From: Siphlonurus alternatus | Taxonomy: Eukaryota > Arthropoda > Insecta > Ephemeroptera > Siphlonuridae | Length of the DNA stretch: 64,000 bases | Direction: 5' to 3' | Assembly (NCBI GenBank): GCA_949825025.1 | Contig: OX463781.1 | Span: 32,129,221 to 32,193,220 of the forward strand | Shown here: positions 30,564 through 41,695 of the stretch, piece by piece | Layout of the letters: each line of letters starts with the position of its first letter | Numbering within the stretch: position 1 is the first letter of the stretch | Translations under genes and position numbers: made by a program | Notes under the pieces: model-generated | Seen by the model: the letters and a program-made list of their open reading frames with translations, nothing else | What the model was told of the DNA's origin: nothing | Databases searched by the model: none

Positions 30564-33099
30564 ACAAGCTACTGTTCACGCCGGGCCCGCTGACGTGCTC
30601 GCGGTCGGTCAAGCAGGCCATGTTGCGGGACCTGGGATCGCGCGACGCTGAGTTCATTGCCGCGGTCAGTTCCATCCGGCGCGAACTGCTTGACGTGGCT
30701 GGTGAGTGACGTGCATGCGTGCTCATGATGCTACCCGCCACACGTGCCCGATAAATCGTTCTCCCTCATGACAGGAGTGAGTGCCCACGAGTTTTCAAGC
30801 GTGCTGCTGCAGGGAAGTGGAACCTTTTGCGTCGAGGCCGCAATACAAACAATTGTGCCCAGGACGGGCGGCAAGGTACGCTTTCCTCTCTCACTCATAC
30901 GTCTTTGAATTGCATGTCTACACGTTAATTGTGGGAAAAAACTGAACGAAGCGAATAGACAGCATGTCTGAAATATTTTTTCTTTACAACTAGTGCTACA
31001 AGCCGGGCCGAACCACGCTGTGAAGCAGCTGTGCCACCCGGGTCTTAAAAATCCGGCCCGTGCAGACCGTCTATACTACTCTATACTATGTATATACAGT
31101 TTATATACAGCATACTGACAATAGGTGCTTCGAGTTTTAATCGTGAAAGAGGTCGTCGAACATACAAAGAGCTATATAATACAGATAATACTTCATGGCC
31201 ACAATATCACAATCACCGGCCTTTAGTGATTCCAAAACGATGTTAGTTTAAATTTTGCTCACACCTCATTTGATGCTCCGAATTTCAACATTGTAAATGA
31301 ATTAAGCGCTGATCAGCAATAAAATTCTCAGCTTAAATTTAACCTCTTGCATGCTTTTCTTTGCTTGACATGATTTTATTTCAACTAATGCAATTTCAAA
31401 AACTTAAGGGGAAATTTTCAAAAATTTTGATATACAGTATATCCCAGCATATATATGGGCTATATTATATTATAGTTGATATAAAACTTTGAAGTTGTTT
31501 GTGATCCCAGGTACTTTTGTTGGTGAACGGGGCATACGGGCGTCGCATGCAGACGATCTGCGAGTACCTGGACATCACAGTCGACACGCTTGAGTTCGCC
31601 GAGGATATGCCTGTGGACGTGGCAATCGTCCGAGAGCGGCTGGCGGGCGGCGTGAGCTTCAGTGCTGTGTGTGTAGTGCATTGCGAGACGTCGTCGGGAC
31701 TATTGAACCCCGTGGCGGAGGTGAGCGTGGCGGTGCGTCAGCTGCAGCCGCATGCTGTGCTGCTGGTGGACGCCATGAGCAGTTTCGGCGGCGTGTCGCT
31801 TGACGTGAACCTCGTCGACGTGCTGGTCAGCTCGGCCAACAAGTGCTTACAGGGTGTGCCAGGATTCGCATTCGCCATCGCGCGCAACGTCACGCTGCAA
31901 CGTTGCAAGGGTGAGCTCTCTACTCGTGGAGGCAGGCAGAGTTATTATCGATATTGAAACACCCACTTGTTCAACAAGCCCCCACAGAAAATATAGTTTA
32001 TTTATTAGAATTCTATTTATCCCCCAGCCTAAACACTCATACTAGCTCGAGGAAGCAAGGAGCATAATGAGATTCGTGCCAAAATGTGATTGTATACTAC
32101 AGTTACTGTGTACGAGTCTGCTTATGAGTCTCGTATAAGTGGAGTCACCTCTATAGCTCACCTATATAGGTATCAATGGTAAAGTCTATGGAAAATTCAT
32201 GTAAGTTAAAAATAGTCTATAGCGAATAGAATGCGATTGTAATGGTGTCGTCTGAAGCCTCAGCTCCGTCATGACTGGCACGTGTGGTCTACAGGTAATG
32301 CACGTAGCCTCAGCATGGACCTGGTAGCCCAGCACGCTGGGCTAGAGGGGGATGGCCAGTTCCGCTTCACGCCGCCCACACACACGCTGCTCGCCTTCCG
32401 CCAGGCGCTCCAGGAGTTTCGCGAGGAGGGCGGCCTACCAGCTAGAGCGGCCAGGTACCGACCCTCGTTCAATTTACCTTCCTACATCGATATCAGGCTG
32501 TAGTAAATAATGAGTCACTGGGAGTGTCAGTTAATTTTGTAATATAATGCAATTCTTAAAATTAAATAATGTTGCTTATAGCTTATAGCTCATGTTACAC
32601 ATATTTTCAATGCTGGGTGGGAACATCTTGTTTTGATTTGTATGTCCCATACAAGTTAGATTTCCTAAATTTTCACTTGCATGTGAAGTAAATAATTATA
32701 TAATATTATATTGATTAATGTCAAAATTTGGATTTAACATATATTGCTTGAAATACTTGACCTCGAGATCTGACAAAGTGAAAATTATGTACAGGTTTTA
32801 TAACAAATTTTGATTTTATAACGAACTGTTTCCAGGTACCGGGAGAACTGCAGAGTCGTGCAGGAGGGCATGGCCGCCCTCGGGTTCCGGAAACTGCTGA
32901 CCGACCCTCGGCACGAAGGTTACATCATCACCAGCTTCTGTTTTCCCGAACACCCCAACTTCTCGTTCGAGGAGTTTTACAAGCGGCTCAGCGACAGAGG
33001 TATATAACAATGCAGGCTTCACTGTCCCAAAGCAACCAAATACCCTCAAATGACTTAGAAATCTGACTAAATAATTGAAGACATCAGTATAATATGTTT

Positions 33100-33135
<36 letters not shown>

Positions 33136-34243
33136 TTCATTCATTCATTCATTCATTCATTCATTCATTCATTCATTCATTCATTCATTCATTCATTCAT
33201 TCATTCATTCATTCATTCATTCATTCATTCATTCATTCATTCATTCATTCATTCATTCATTCATTCATTCATTCATTCATTCATTCATTCATTCATTCAT
33301 TCATTCATTCATTCATTCATTCATTCATTCATTCATTCATTCATTCATTCATTCATTCATTCATTCATTCATTCATTCATTCATTCATTCATTCATTCAT
33401 TCATTCATTCATTTATTCATTTATTTATTTTATTATATGATGTACTGAAGTAGCAACCAACTAAATATTAAAGATTATTTGACACTCTCACGAGAACAAC
33501 GTCTGTTCGTAAACCATGAACAGTGCCATGTTAGCTTTCCTGCACTCGATTTCCTTATGAACAGTCGTCGCCTCGGAAAATTTCCCTTTGCGGCCTTTGC
33601 TAATCACCATGCCCTGTAAGAATAACACAGGGCATGGTGATTGACAAGGCTGCAACTGGGAAATTTTCCGAGGCGACAAGTCATGTACTTGGACATAAAA
33701 TCGATCGGATGCAGAAAAGCCACACAGGGCAGGGTATATGAACAAACCTTAATTAATGTGTCATAATATGATAATATTTTTAAAAACCATGTAACAAGCA
33801 TACATCGTTCATGATTCGTCGTGAAGATAACATGAATATATACAGTTAATTTGAAGTAGGAAATTATTTTAATTGTATCTCTATATGGTATCATCCCATG
33901 CTGGAAATGTTTATGTTGTGAGGGACTGTTCAGATTTCGTAATCTACCCCGGCTTGCCGCACAATTTAACCTCTACTATGAATTTCATCCACCTAGAAAT
34001 ATTGTGATATTTGTATCGCAGAATATTCTAATTCAGGTCACATCTACCTTGTCACAACTCGTGTCAGGAAATTATTGTAAAGTAGGGTACTGATATGTTG
34101 CAGGTCTTGTCATCTACCCGGGTAAGGTGACGCGCGCCCCGTGCTTCCGTATCGGCCACATCGGGGCGCTCGGCCCCGTTCACATGCGCACACTGCTGCT
34201 CGGAGTGACTGCCGTATTGGCCGACATGGGTGTGGTGCTTTGA
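30564..34243 (+). CDS. phnW: 2-aminoethylphosphonate-pyruvate transaminase (first exon missing)
   Basis: Six exons (30564-30701, 30775-30875, 31511-31910, 32295-32454, 32836-32999, 34104-34243) join in phase to about 367 residues, the normal length. Only a tiny first exon carrying the start ATG and one base of the first Asp codon is not found. Landmarks of this class-V PLP enzyme: LLFTPGPLT near the N-terminus; [13 protein letters not shown] for the phosphate-binding loop; [23 protein letters not shown] with the PLP-contacting Asp; [13 protein letters not shown] with the Schiff-base Lys; and [17 protein letters not shown] near the C-terminus. The enzyme converts 2-aminoethylphosphonate and pyruvate to phosphonoacetaldehyde and alanine. 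The animal relative AGXT is less likely given the [12 protein letters not shown] form. The exons are strongly GC-rich against AT-rich introns. Confidence 0.92.
33097..33430. repeat. (TTCA)n microsatellite, about 300 bp
   Basis: Roughly 70 units of TTCA flanked by TTTA units lie in the last intron of the transaminase gene. The Phe-Ile-His-Ser repeat frame is an artefact. Confidence 0.95.
33564..33680. repeat. Short interspersed hairpin repeat, copy 2
   Basis: This near-palindrome starts GTCGTCGCCTCGGAAAATTT and ends with the complement. Its arms include GCGGCCTTTGCTAATCACC and CCATGCCCTGT. It is the most complete of three copies in the window and lies in the last intron of the transaminase gene. 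Confidence 0.65.
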
Positions 34244-34425
34244 GACGTGATCGTTGTGAGCACAGTGCTGTGACCTGTGACCTCACCTGGCCCCCAGTCA
34301 ACCATCAGAACCCTCAGAAATCCTACATAGGCGATATGTAACCGACTAAACGTAGTGGACGCACTGTCTCAAATCTCTCAATACTCACAATCTTTATTTA
34401 CATGATATTTTTTATTAATTAAATG

Positions 34426-34431
34426 AATAAA
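34426..34431 (+). terminator. Polyadenylation signal of the transaminase gene
   Basis: AATAAA lies 183 bp after the stop codon. Confidence 0.5.
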
Positions 34432-35185
34432 GCATTAAGTTGCATAGTTTTTTTTTTCAATATTTTCCTAAACCCATGCTATTTTACCATAGGAGAAAAT
34501 ATTGAGGGGCTTTCGGCAACTAGGAGATAAAACTTGTGTCGTTATATATTCAGCAAATATTATAATGATAGATCATTATGATAAGATTCCATCATTCTAT
34601 TCTATATACAGTATTAGTACTTACTCTAATTGTTCAATGTGTCAATTTTTTAATGGTTTTATTTGAATTGCATGGAAAAAGAAATTAAATGCATTTAATA
34701 AAATTCTTTGTATTTTTTTTTAATAAATAAAGTCATTAATCTACAATAAATAAAGGAAATAAATATTATTCGTATCAGTTACATCAGATAATTTTTTTTA
34801 AATGCTCCAAAAAATTTCAACAACGAAACATTGAACAGTTTGGACAGACTCCTGCAACATCGCAAGCAGGTCACGTCTAATTTAAGTTGACTTGCAAACA
34901 ATTGTATTTTTCAACAGCTGCAGGTGTACAATCTTCCTTGCTTATCTCCACGGCTGCTAACTTCGCATCTGCACGAGATTGAATCGTCAATCTCTCTTCG
35001 CTCTCGTCTTGTTCAATGCTTATAGTCAATTATTCCACGATTCTTCATCATGGGAATCATTGCATCGTTACTCCCAAGAGCAGGAGACCGCATACATGCA
35101 GTATTAACGAGCATCACAGGAATAAAAAAATGTCTGTAGTACCCTTTCTACAAATTTCGTATAGAGAGATAAACAAGGAAAATCT
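34432..35185. other. Intergenic DNA between convergent genes
   Basis: AT-rich sequence between the 3' ends of the transaminase (+) and DSL/EGF (-) genes. No supported exon was found. Confidence 0.6.
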
Positions 35186-35191
35186 TTATTA
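35186..35191 (-). terminator. Polyadenylation signal of the DSL/EGF gene
   Basis: AATAAA on the - strand, about 80 bp after the stop codon. Confidence 0.5.
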
Positions 35192-35271
35192 CATCTGGGA
35201 TCAACAATATCAAGCAATGAACGCAAGGTTAAAGAATTAATTAAATATTAGGGCCGTCTTGTGAACAAAAG

Positions 35272-38200
35272 TTAGAACACCTTATCAAGGTTCATAATCT
35301 TGGAGCGGCGGCGCGAGGGCTCCGTGGCCTCGTTGGCTTCGAGAGGCTCCTTGGTGGTCTCCTTGGGGGACTCTTTGGTGGTCTCGACCGTGCTGACAGT
35401 AGGCACGTCACACGTACGGCCCATGAATCCCTCGGCGCACAGACAGCGGTAGCTGCCGTCCTCCTCGCTTAGACTGACGCACTCAGCGCCGTTCTCGCAC
35501 ACGTCTGGGTGCTCCTGGCAGTAGGTCAGCTCTGTGCAAAGAGACAGTTTTGTTTTAATGTGATTGATTTTTAACTTAAGGTTGCACATAACTGATATAA
35601 GCAGCGCGGATCCGGAAAAAAAATTCGGGGGGGAAGGGGCTACTTCCATAAGGCTAATGTAAAAAAAAAAATTGGAAAGGGGGAAAATGCCTATATCACC
35701 CATGTTAAATCTAACATTTCGGGGGGAGGGGGAGGGTCTGCACCCCTAAAACCACGCCTGGATATAAATGTTCGTCTTATAATTCATTTAATAAATAACA
35801 CACGGACAAACATTAAATATACATCAGATGAAAAAATACAACTTATATATAACGTTTTTTTATGACAAGCATGCATCTATTTAATGAACATTTATTTTCT
35901 CACGATTCTTTAATAATAAAGTAATTTATTTTCCTTCTTTGCTATTAGTGTATAATAAAAATGTAATCGGTATGTAAATAAAGAAAAAAAGGGGAATGTA
36001 GTAAAATAAGCACTGCAACATTGGAGTAAATAAAAAAATAAATAGCCAGCTATTCAGATATCCAGGAAAGTCAGGCTCGCGTTCTACCGGTTCTACGTCT
36101 GACGTACGTTCGCAGAAAGTAATTAACAGGTGTGGTAGCTCACCTTGGTCGCACAGCATGCCGCCCCAGCCCGGCTCGCAGTTGCATTCCCATGGCCGCG
36201 AACACGAGCCGTGCACGCAGCCGGGGTAGGCGTAGCACGTGTCACAGTCCTTGCCCCACCAGCCCACCTTGCACCTACACTCGCCCGGCTTCCTGCAGTA
36301 GCCCCGCTCCCTGTGGCACGTCTCGGAGCATACGGCTGCAACACGACACAACCATGTGTCACTCACATGGACTGAGTTAATCCCATTGTACTGGACTCAG
36401 ATTCCCATTGCACTGGACTGAGATGATTTCTTGAAAGTATTTTCGATTCTCCTATTATCCATGCAATTTGAGGCTGATCTGCGTACCGTTCTGGCACAGG
36501 ATTCCGGTCCAGCCCTCGTGGCAGCGGCACTCCAGTGGCTTGGAGCAGTAGCCGTGCTGGCAACCCGGCAGCACCTGGCACTCTTTGCATGTCTCGCCCG
36601 CCCAGCCCAGCCGGCACCTGTAACGATCATCAGTTCAGAGTTCACAGGGTCCTGATGGGGGAAGGAGAAGCGAATTAAAGGACTGTGTATGCCACTCGAC
36701 TCACCTACACTCGCCGGGGCTTTCACAGTATCCACGCTGGGCGTGACAATCACTGCGGCAAATTGCTGAAACATGACCTCCAGTTAATACCTTTTGAATT
36801 CAGAAAATTGAGCCTGCTTATAATAGTTAAGATGGGAATCCTTTTTCAATTGTATGTATTTAATGGTAACTTATTTTGTTTCTGGCCAAGAAAAGAAGTT
36901 CCAGGTAATTTTGGAACATGATTTTTTTTTCCTTGAATTTTATCCTGAAATTATGACAATTAAGGGTCGTTGTTGAGACTGCTGAGAGAATCATGGATGT
37001 GGTAGTTACACTGAATTAAAAAAACGTCCCTAACTGGTTTTATTGTGGTACGTCTAGCATTTGCAGAGTACAGCCTTTGAAATGTGAATGTGTGACATTT
37101 TGAAGCGGGGGAAATGAGCTGTGCTTGCCAAATTCATGGCAAAATGATCGTCTGAGCTACTTGATGAGACATTGTATTCATTAAAAGAGAAATCTTCGTC
37201 TGTCTCGACTCACGCTCTGAACAGAAGATTCCGTCCCATCCCTCGCGGCACGTGCACTCGAAGCTGGAGTTACAGTAGCCGTGCTGGCAGCCGGGCAAGG
37301 GGATGCACTTGTCGCACCGCTCGCCGTAGAAACCTGCACATACAGGTGTTAAAATCAAATTATTCAGAAAACGTGACGTCATCACATGTATTAACATTCT
37401 TGGTGTACAGCAAGGGATCAAAGGTTCTATATGACCCCTCTAATGCATAAGTTCAAGTCCTATATAGTATGCAGTTATGCTAGTCATCTCTATTTTTAAG
37501 TAAAGTTGAACTTCTCCAGCTGGCACTTCTTGGAGGACTTACCGAGCTTGCAGCGGCACTCGCCGGGTCGCTTGCAGTAACCCTGAAGGGGGTCACAACC
37601 CTTTCGGCACGAGGGCACGTCACACATGTCACCCATCCATCCCGCCTCACACTTGAGATCGCCGCCCTCGTCACACGTGTAGTGGCTGTTGGTGTCCTGG
37701 CTGGCTGGCAGCTCACACGCCTGTAACACGAGTCATGTCATTTATACATGATATCTGCTATGAAAAAAACGTGCCACATGTATGTGTATTGTTCTATCAT
37801 AATGGTTCTCTGTTATGTGCAAGTATTAAAATGTATAATACACAGTATATATTATACAAATCTTGTTATTTTTTGGCTACACTTTGTTATATCGTTTTGA
37901 ATTATTATACGATCAATTTGAGCAACGGGGAATAGTGAACATGACACTTAGCAGGTCAATACCTACACTATTATACATATTATATGCAAGGGCAATTCAA
38001 ACACATGCACTTATGAAATATTTTTGTTGTACATTTATATAATTTTTACGATTTAATAATCAATAAAATATAAATCTGCCATGACGTCAGCGCGTGTTTA
38101 CATCAACGTTAAAGGTAACTTCAATAAAATCTGAACAAACTGTAGGTGTTGTAATTATTATCCTTATTTACTGTAAAAAAAAAGTCACGCAGGACGTCGC

Positions 38201-39258
38201 GACTCGTTCATGCAGCTCACAAGTAGCGCGGCCGAGTGATGACCCGGAAGTGTCCGCAACTAGCACGAGGGTGCGCCGCTCTTATACACTATAATATACG
38301 CGAGTATGGAACATACTCGACTGGCACCCGTCTTGCCGCCTTGTTGTTGACCGAACAGCTTGTATTTTATTTTTAAATAGTGCAAGTGGTCCTTCATCAC
38401 GCTCTCAAAGCAATGAAAGTAACTACATAAACTATATTATTTAACTTCACCGTGGCAGCTATAAGGACATCTAAAAAAATTTTTTTTTTTTTTTTTTTTG
38501 TAATTTTGAAGCAAATTTCATGCATGGTGTTTGAAACTCTTATTATTAGATTTATTAGATATATTCTTCACTTTTATGAGATTATACACTAATTCAATCT
38601 TGTTTTTCCGTATTTTTCAATTTTCATAACGCTCAATGTTGAATTGGTATGCGTGGTATTCTTTAATATTAATAATTATATTTTTTGTGTCTGGCGAAGC
38701 TAAACAAACAATTACCACTCATTATTTTTAAGCAATTGCATGGCTTTTGTTATTTTTCTTGTGGAAATACTCTTCAGTCTTCAACATGCATAAATTGAGT
38801 AGCCACAAGTTTAAAGGCCTTCAACTCTCTGTTGTCGGACACTGCATGTTTGACACTTAATTAATTTTGGCTATTTACACAGGAAAATTACCTGCTACTT
38901 CCACCATCTACGTCTCATCTGCTCCAACACTAGTTGATATTTGCTTGACTCGAGACTGTATGGACACATGTACCTATTTCTTCCACTTGGTCACTGCGTC
39001 TCGATTTTCTCGAACACTGGTTGACATTTGGCTTCATGGACAATTATATACACTGGACACGTACCTGCGTCTTCCATTTCTCTCGATGATCTCGACCTGT
39101 TCTCGAACACTGGTTGACATTTGGTTGTATGGACATTTACACTGGACACGTACCTGCTTCTTCCATTTGGGCACCGCGGGCCGTGTAGTCCTTGCGGGCA
39201 GCACACACGGCAGCAGCGCGCACACCGCTAGGAGAAGCACCAGGGTCGAGCTGGCCAT
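35272..39258 (-). CDS. Secreted DSL/EGF protein, Delta/DLK-like
   Basis: Seven exons on the - strand (39258-39154, 37720-37543, 37333-37214, 36765-36705, 36617-36487, 36335-36144, 35531-35272) join in phase to 348 residues. Exon 1 is a signal peptide ([20 protein letters not shown]). Exon 2 has the C-terminal half of a DSL domain ([17 protein letters not shown]); the N-terminal CxxYYGxxC half is absent. Six EGF repeats follow, read as three tandem copies of the Delta EGF1-EGF2 pair ([11 protein letters not shown] then LPGCQHGYC, and so on), then a seventh calcium-binding-like EGF ([18 protein letters not shown]). The tail is Thr/Lys-rich with no membrane segment. Delta EGF1-2 is the DOS module that contacts Notch; DLK1 and nematode OSM-11-type proteins use it as co-ligands or inhibitors. 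An extracellular Notch modulator is inferred, not shown. There is no MNNL domain; the neighbouring gene has one. Confidence 0.88.
35602..35760. mobile_element. Small hAT-like insertion in the DSL/EGF gene
   Basis: The element is 159 bp, with ends CAGCGCGG and CCACGCCTG, and flanking 8-mers GATATAAG and GATATAAA (7 of 8 matching). It is G-rich inside and lies in the last intron. Confidence 0.5.
38880..39175. repeat. 82-91-bp tandem repeat overlapping exon 1 of the DSL/EGF gene
   Basis: Four decayed copies carry the splice-donor block TACCTGC at 38889, TACCTAT at 38971, TACCTGC at 39062 and TACCTGC at 39151. Each copy reads on the - strand as a potential AG|GTA donor preceded by a Trp/Lys-like codon run. 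The rightmost copy is the true exon 1 boundary. CGAACACTGGTTGACATTTG is shared between the units. Confidence 0.75.
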
Positions 39259-39293
39259 CACTCGTTACTGCCGCGCCGCGCACCGTTTCACGC

Positions 39294-39338
39294 CTCTATA
39301 CCTGCTGCCCATGTGACTGCGGGCCGCAACGTCATTGG
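39294..39338 (-). promoter_or_regulatory. Putative core promoter of the DSL/EGF gene
   Basis: On the - strand there is CCAAT (39338-39334) and a TATA-like TATAGAG (39300-39294), 36-42 bp upstream of the ATG at 39258, in a CpG-rich patch. If the TATA-like site is used, the 5' UTR would be only about 10 bp. Confidence 0.35.
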
Positions 39339-39339
39339 C

Positions 39340-41651
39340 TGACCCAGCCACTAACTGTACTCTCATTGTCTCCCTGCCGCTGCCGTGGAAATTGGCAAAA
39401 ACTGCATCGTTCAACTCTACAACAACACGTAACGGGGCTGAGGCCCTTCTCAATGTGGATGCATACATTGCCACCACCGTTGATAAAAAGCTATTACTGT
39501 AATCTTGATGGCTGTAATGATCAACGAAATGATGACTTAATTGTCCGCTGCAGGATCACCGCGCCATCATTGCAGCCACTTGCTGGAGCCGAGGAGATGG
39601 TAAACACGCATAATAAAAACCGGGTTTGTGTGCCGTCTTACTGTTCTTAATTTAAATATAATCGTACAGACGAAATCATCAATGAACCTTAAAATATAAT
39701 ATAAAACCATTAAAACAATAGTTTCTTAGTTTCACTACTGAAGATTCCAAGTAATAATTTCCACTTCTTCTAAAAGAATCTGATGGCAAACACTCGCAAT
39801 GCTAGTTCCATCATGAGGTTTCCGATCGCCTTATTTTTCTGTTATTATAGTTTCCTGCTGTGAGTTGACGACTTAATTGGCAGCTCAGGGCCTTCAGCGT
39901 CTCTCAGCCTCTGCCGTTTATACATTAAAAGGCTCCCACGTCCTCTGCATTGTCTGTTTCTTCTTCACTCCACAACATAACAATACTTTCCGGCAACAAC
40001 AGAAGACGTCACACTTAACGTCACTTGAGATCGAAATCAAAGTAGAGGAAACTATAACAAAATTGGAATTAAAAAAATATTTGGGCTGGTTTGGTGTGCT
40101 AATGAATGGGCACCAAGCTGCCTGCACGCGCGGCCATTGAGTTGATTTCTTGTCCAGCTGCATGTACGTCCAGCAAAGCTCGGACAAAGGATTCGTTCCA
40201 GAAGACGAGCCACCTACACAACTCCGCATATTCAGTCAGCTGCGCTCTGTGATACCTGCACTGGAGATTTTTTTTCACCAAAACGTCTTTTAGCCCGAAA
40301 ATAAATTACCCCTGTAAGCTCAATTAGAGATCAGAGTGCAAATCTCCGGATGAAGAGAATCGAGCCACCATGTTTTATTTTCACACAGTTAATGACAAAC
40401 ATTCGTAGAGGGGTCAGAGGTTATCAATTATCAAATAACAGCCTTTTATAAGTGACCTTCTGACCTTTGTTTTGTTGAGATACGGGTGCGTAACTACAAA
40501 ATGCTGAACCTCTTGGCTTTGTATTATTTATCTCATGAAACGTTATGTGCGGTAGAATGGACTTACATGCATGATTAAAAGTCTTTATAAACACAAAATT
40601 TTACGGTGTCTTCTGACCTGAGCTAATGAAGCCAAATTAGAGGATGCGTATACGTCCAGAACCTCTTATAAAAAATGAGCACATATATAGTATAATTATT
40701 GACGATTGTGTGTTATTTCAATGATTATTGCAATATTTCCATTCGCTATTTTGAGCAGTGAGTTCAACGCCTGCAGCTTCTCCAGTCTTATATAAGTCAT
40801 ACGTGTCTCGTGTTTCCTGCAGTCAAGTGTACCGACGAGGAGCTGCGGCGTCTCCGTTAGCCGCACTGGGTAACGGGGTCAACAACTCCATGCAGTGACG
40901 TAAGTCAAGTTCACGGATTAGAAAGTTGTTCGACGGAAGAACATAGATGTGAGTCACGGTGGAAGGAGCTGCGTACGTTGTCACACCCACTCAGCTTGAT
41001 ACCCACAATTAATGATCTGTCGGCCACTTGGTGCATCGTGGAATGAAAGGGAGGGGAGGAGGGAAGGGTCCAATAGCACCCTAGAAAGTCCATGCAACCC
41101 CACCTGGTCAACTTCTTTAGCTCTCCAGAAGTCAAATTGTGGAATGGGGTATAAGCAACATCCCTGTGGGCCAAGGGTATAGGGTTAATAGCAATAATAG
41201 CTATACACACTGCAGTTTTGATTGATGCATTATATATTAAAGGAATGTAGTTTTAAAATAATTTTCTTAACGATGACACCATGTACTAAATTTGGTCATG
41301 TGCTCCATTATGCACTGACTCAAAGTTTTCGTGCCTGGAATATAATTGCTCCATTTTTTAAAACCGATGAGTGTCAGCAAATCCACTATGTTAATAAGCT
41401 TAATTGCTGGCTAATAATTCTTTTCAAAATTTTAATGCGGCTAGTAAAATTTTGACAGCGTCAAAATTCAATGTGTGACTTTATTATCTTTATTTTGTGT
41501 AGATTTTAGTCAGATCAGTATTCAGGAGCTCATGAGTAATAAATGTATTTAATTTAAAGCTATATAATTTTATATTTGGAGAACATTTATATTTATGATG
41601 TAATATTTAATATTTATATATTAAATATTTATAATATATATTATATTATTA

Positions 41652-41695
<44 letters not shown>

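Noticed and set aside
33094..33453. 119-residue Phe-Ile-His-Ser repeat ORF
   Set aside because: Pure (TTCA)n translation inside a transaminase intron.
36123..36655. Arg/Pro/Ala-rich open frames overlapping the EGF exons
   Set aside because: Shadow frames of GC-rich Cys-coding exons; only the frame with regular EGF cysteines and matching splice phases is supported.
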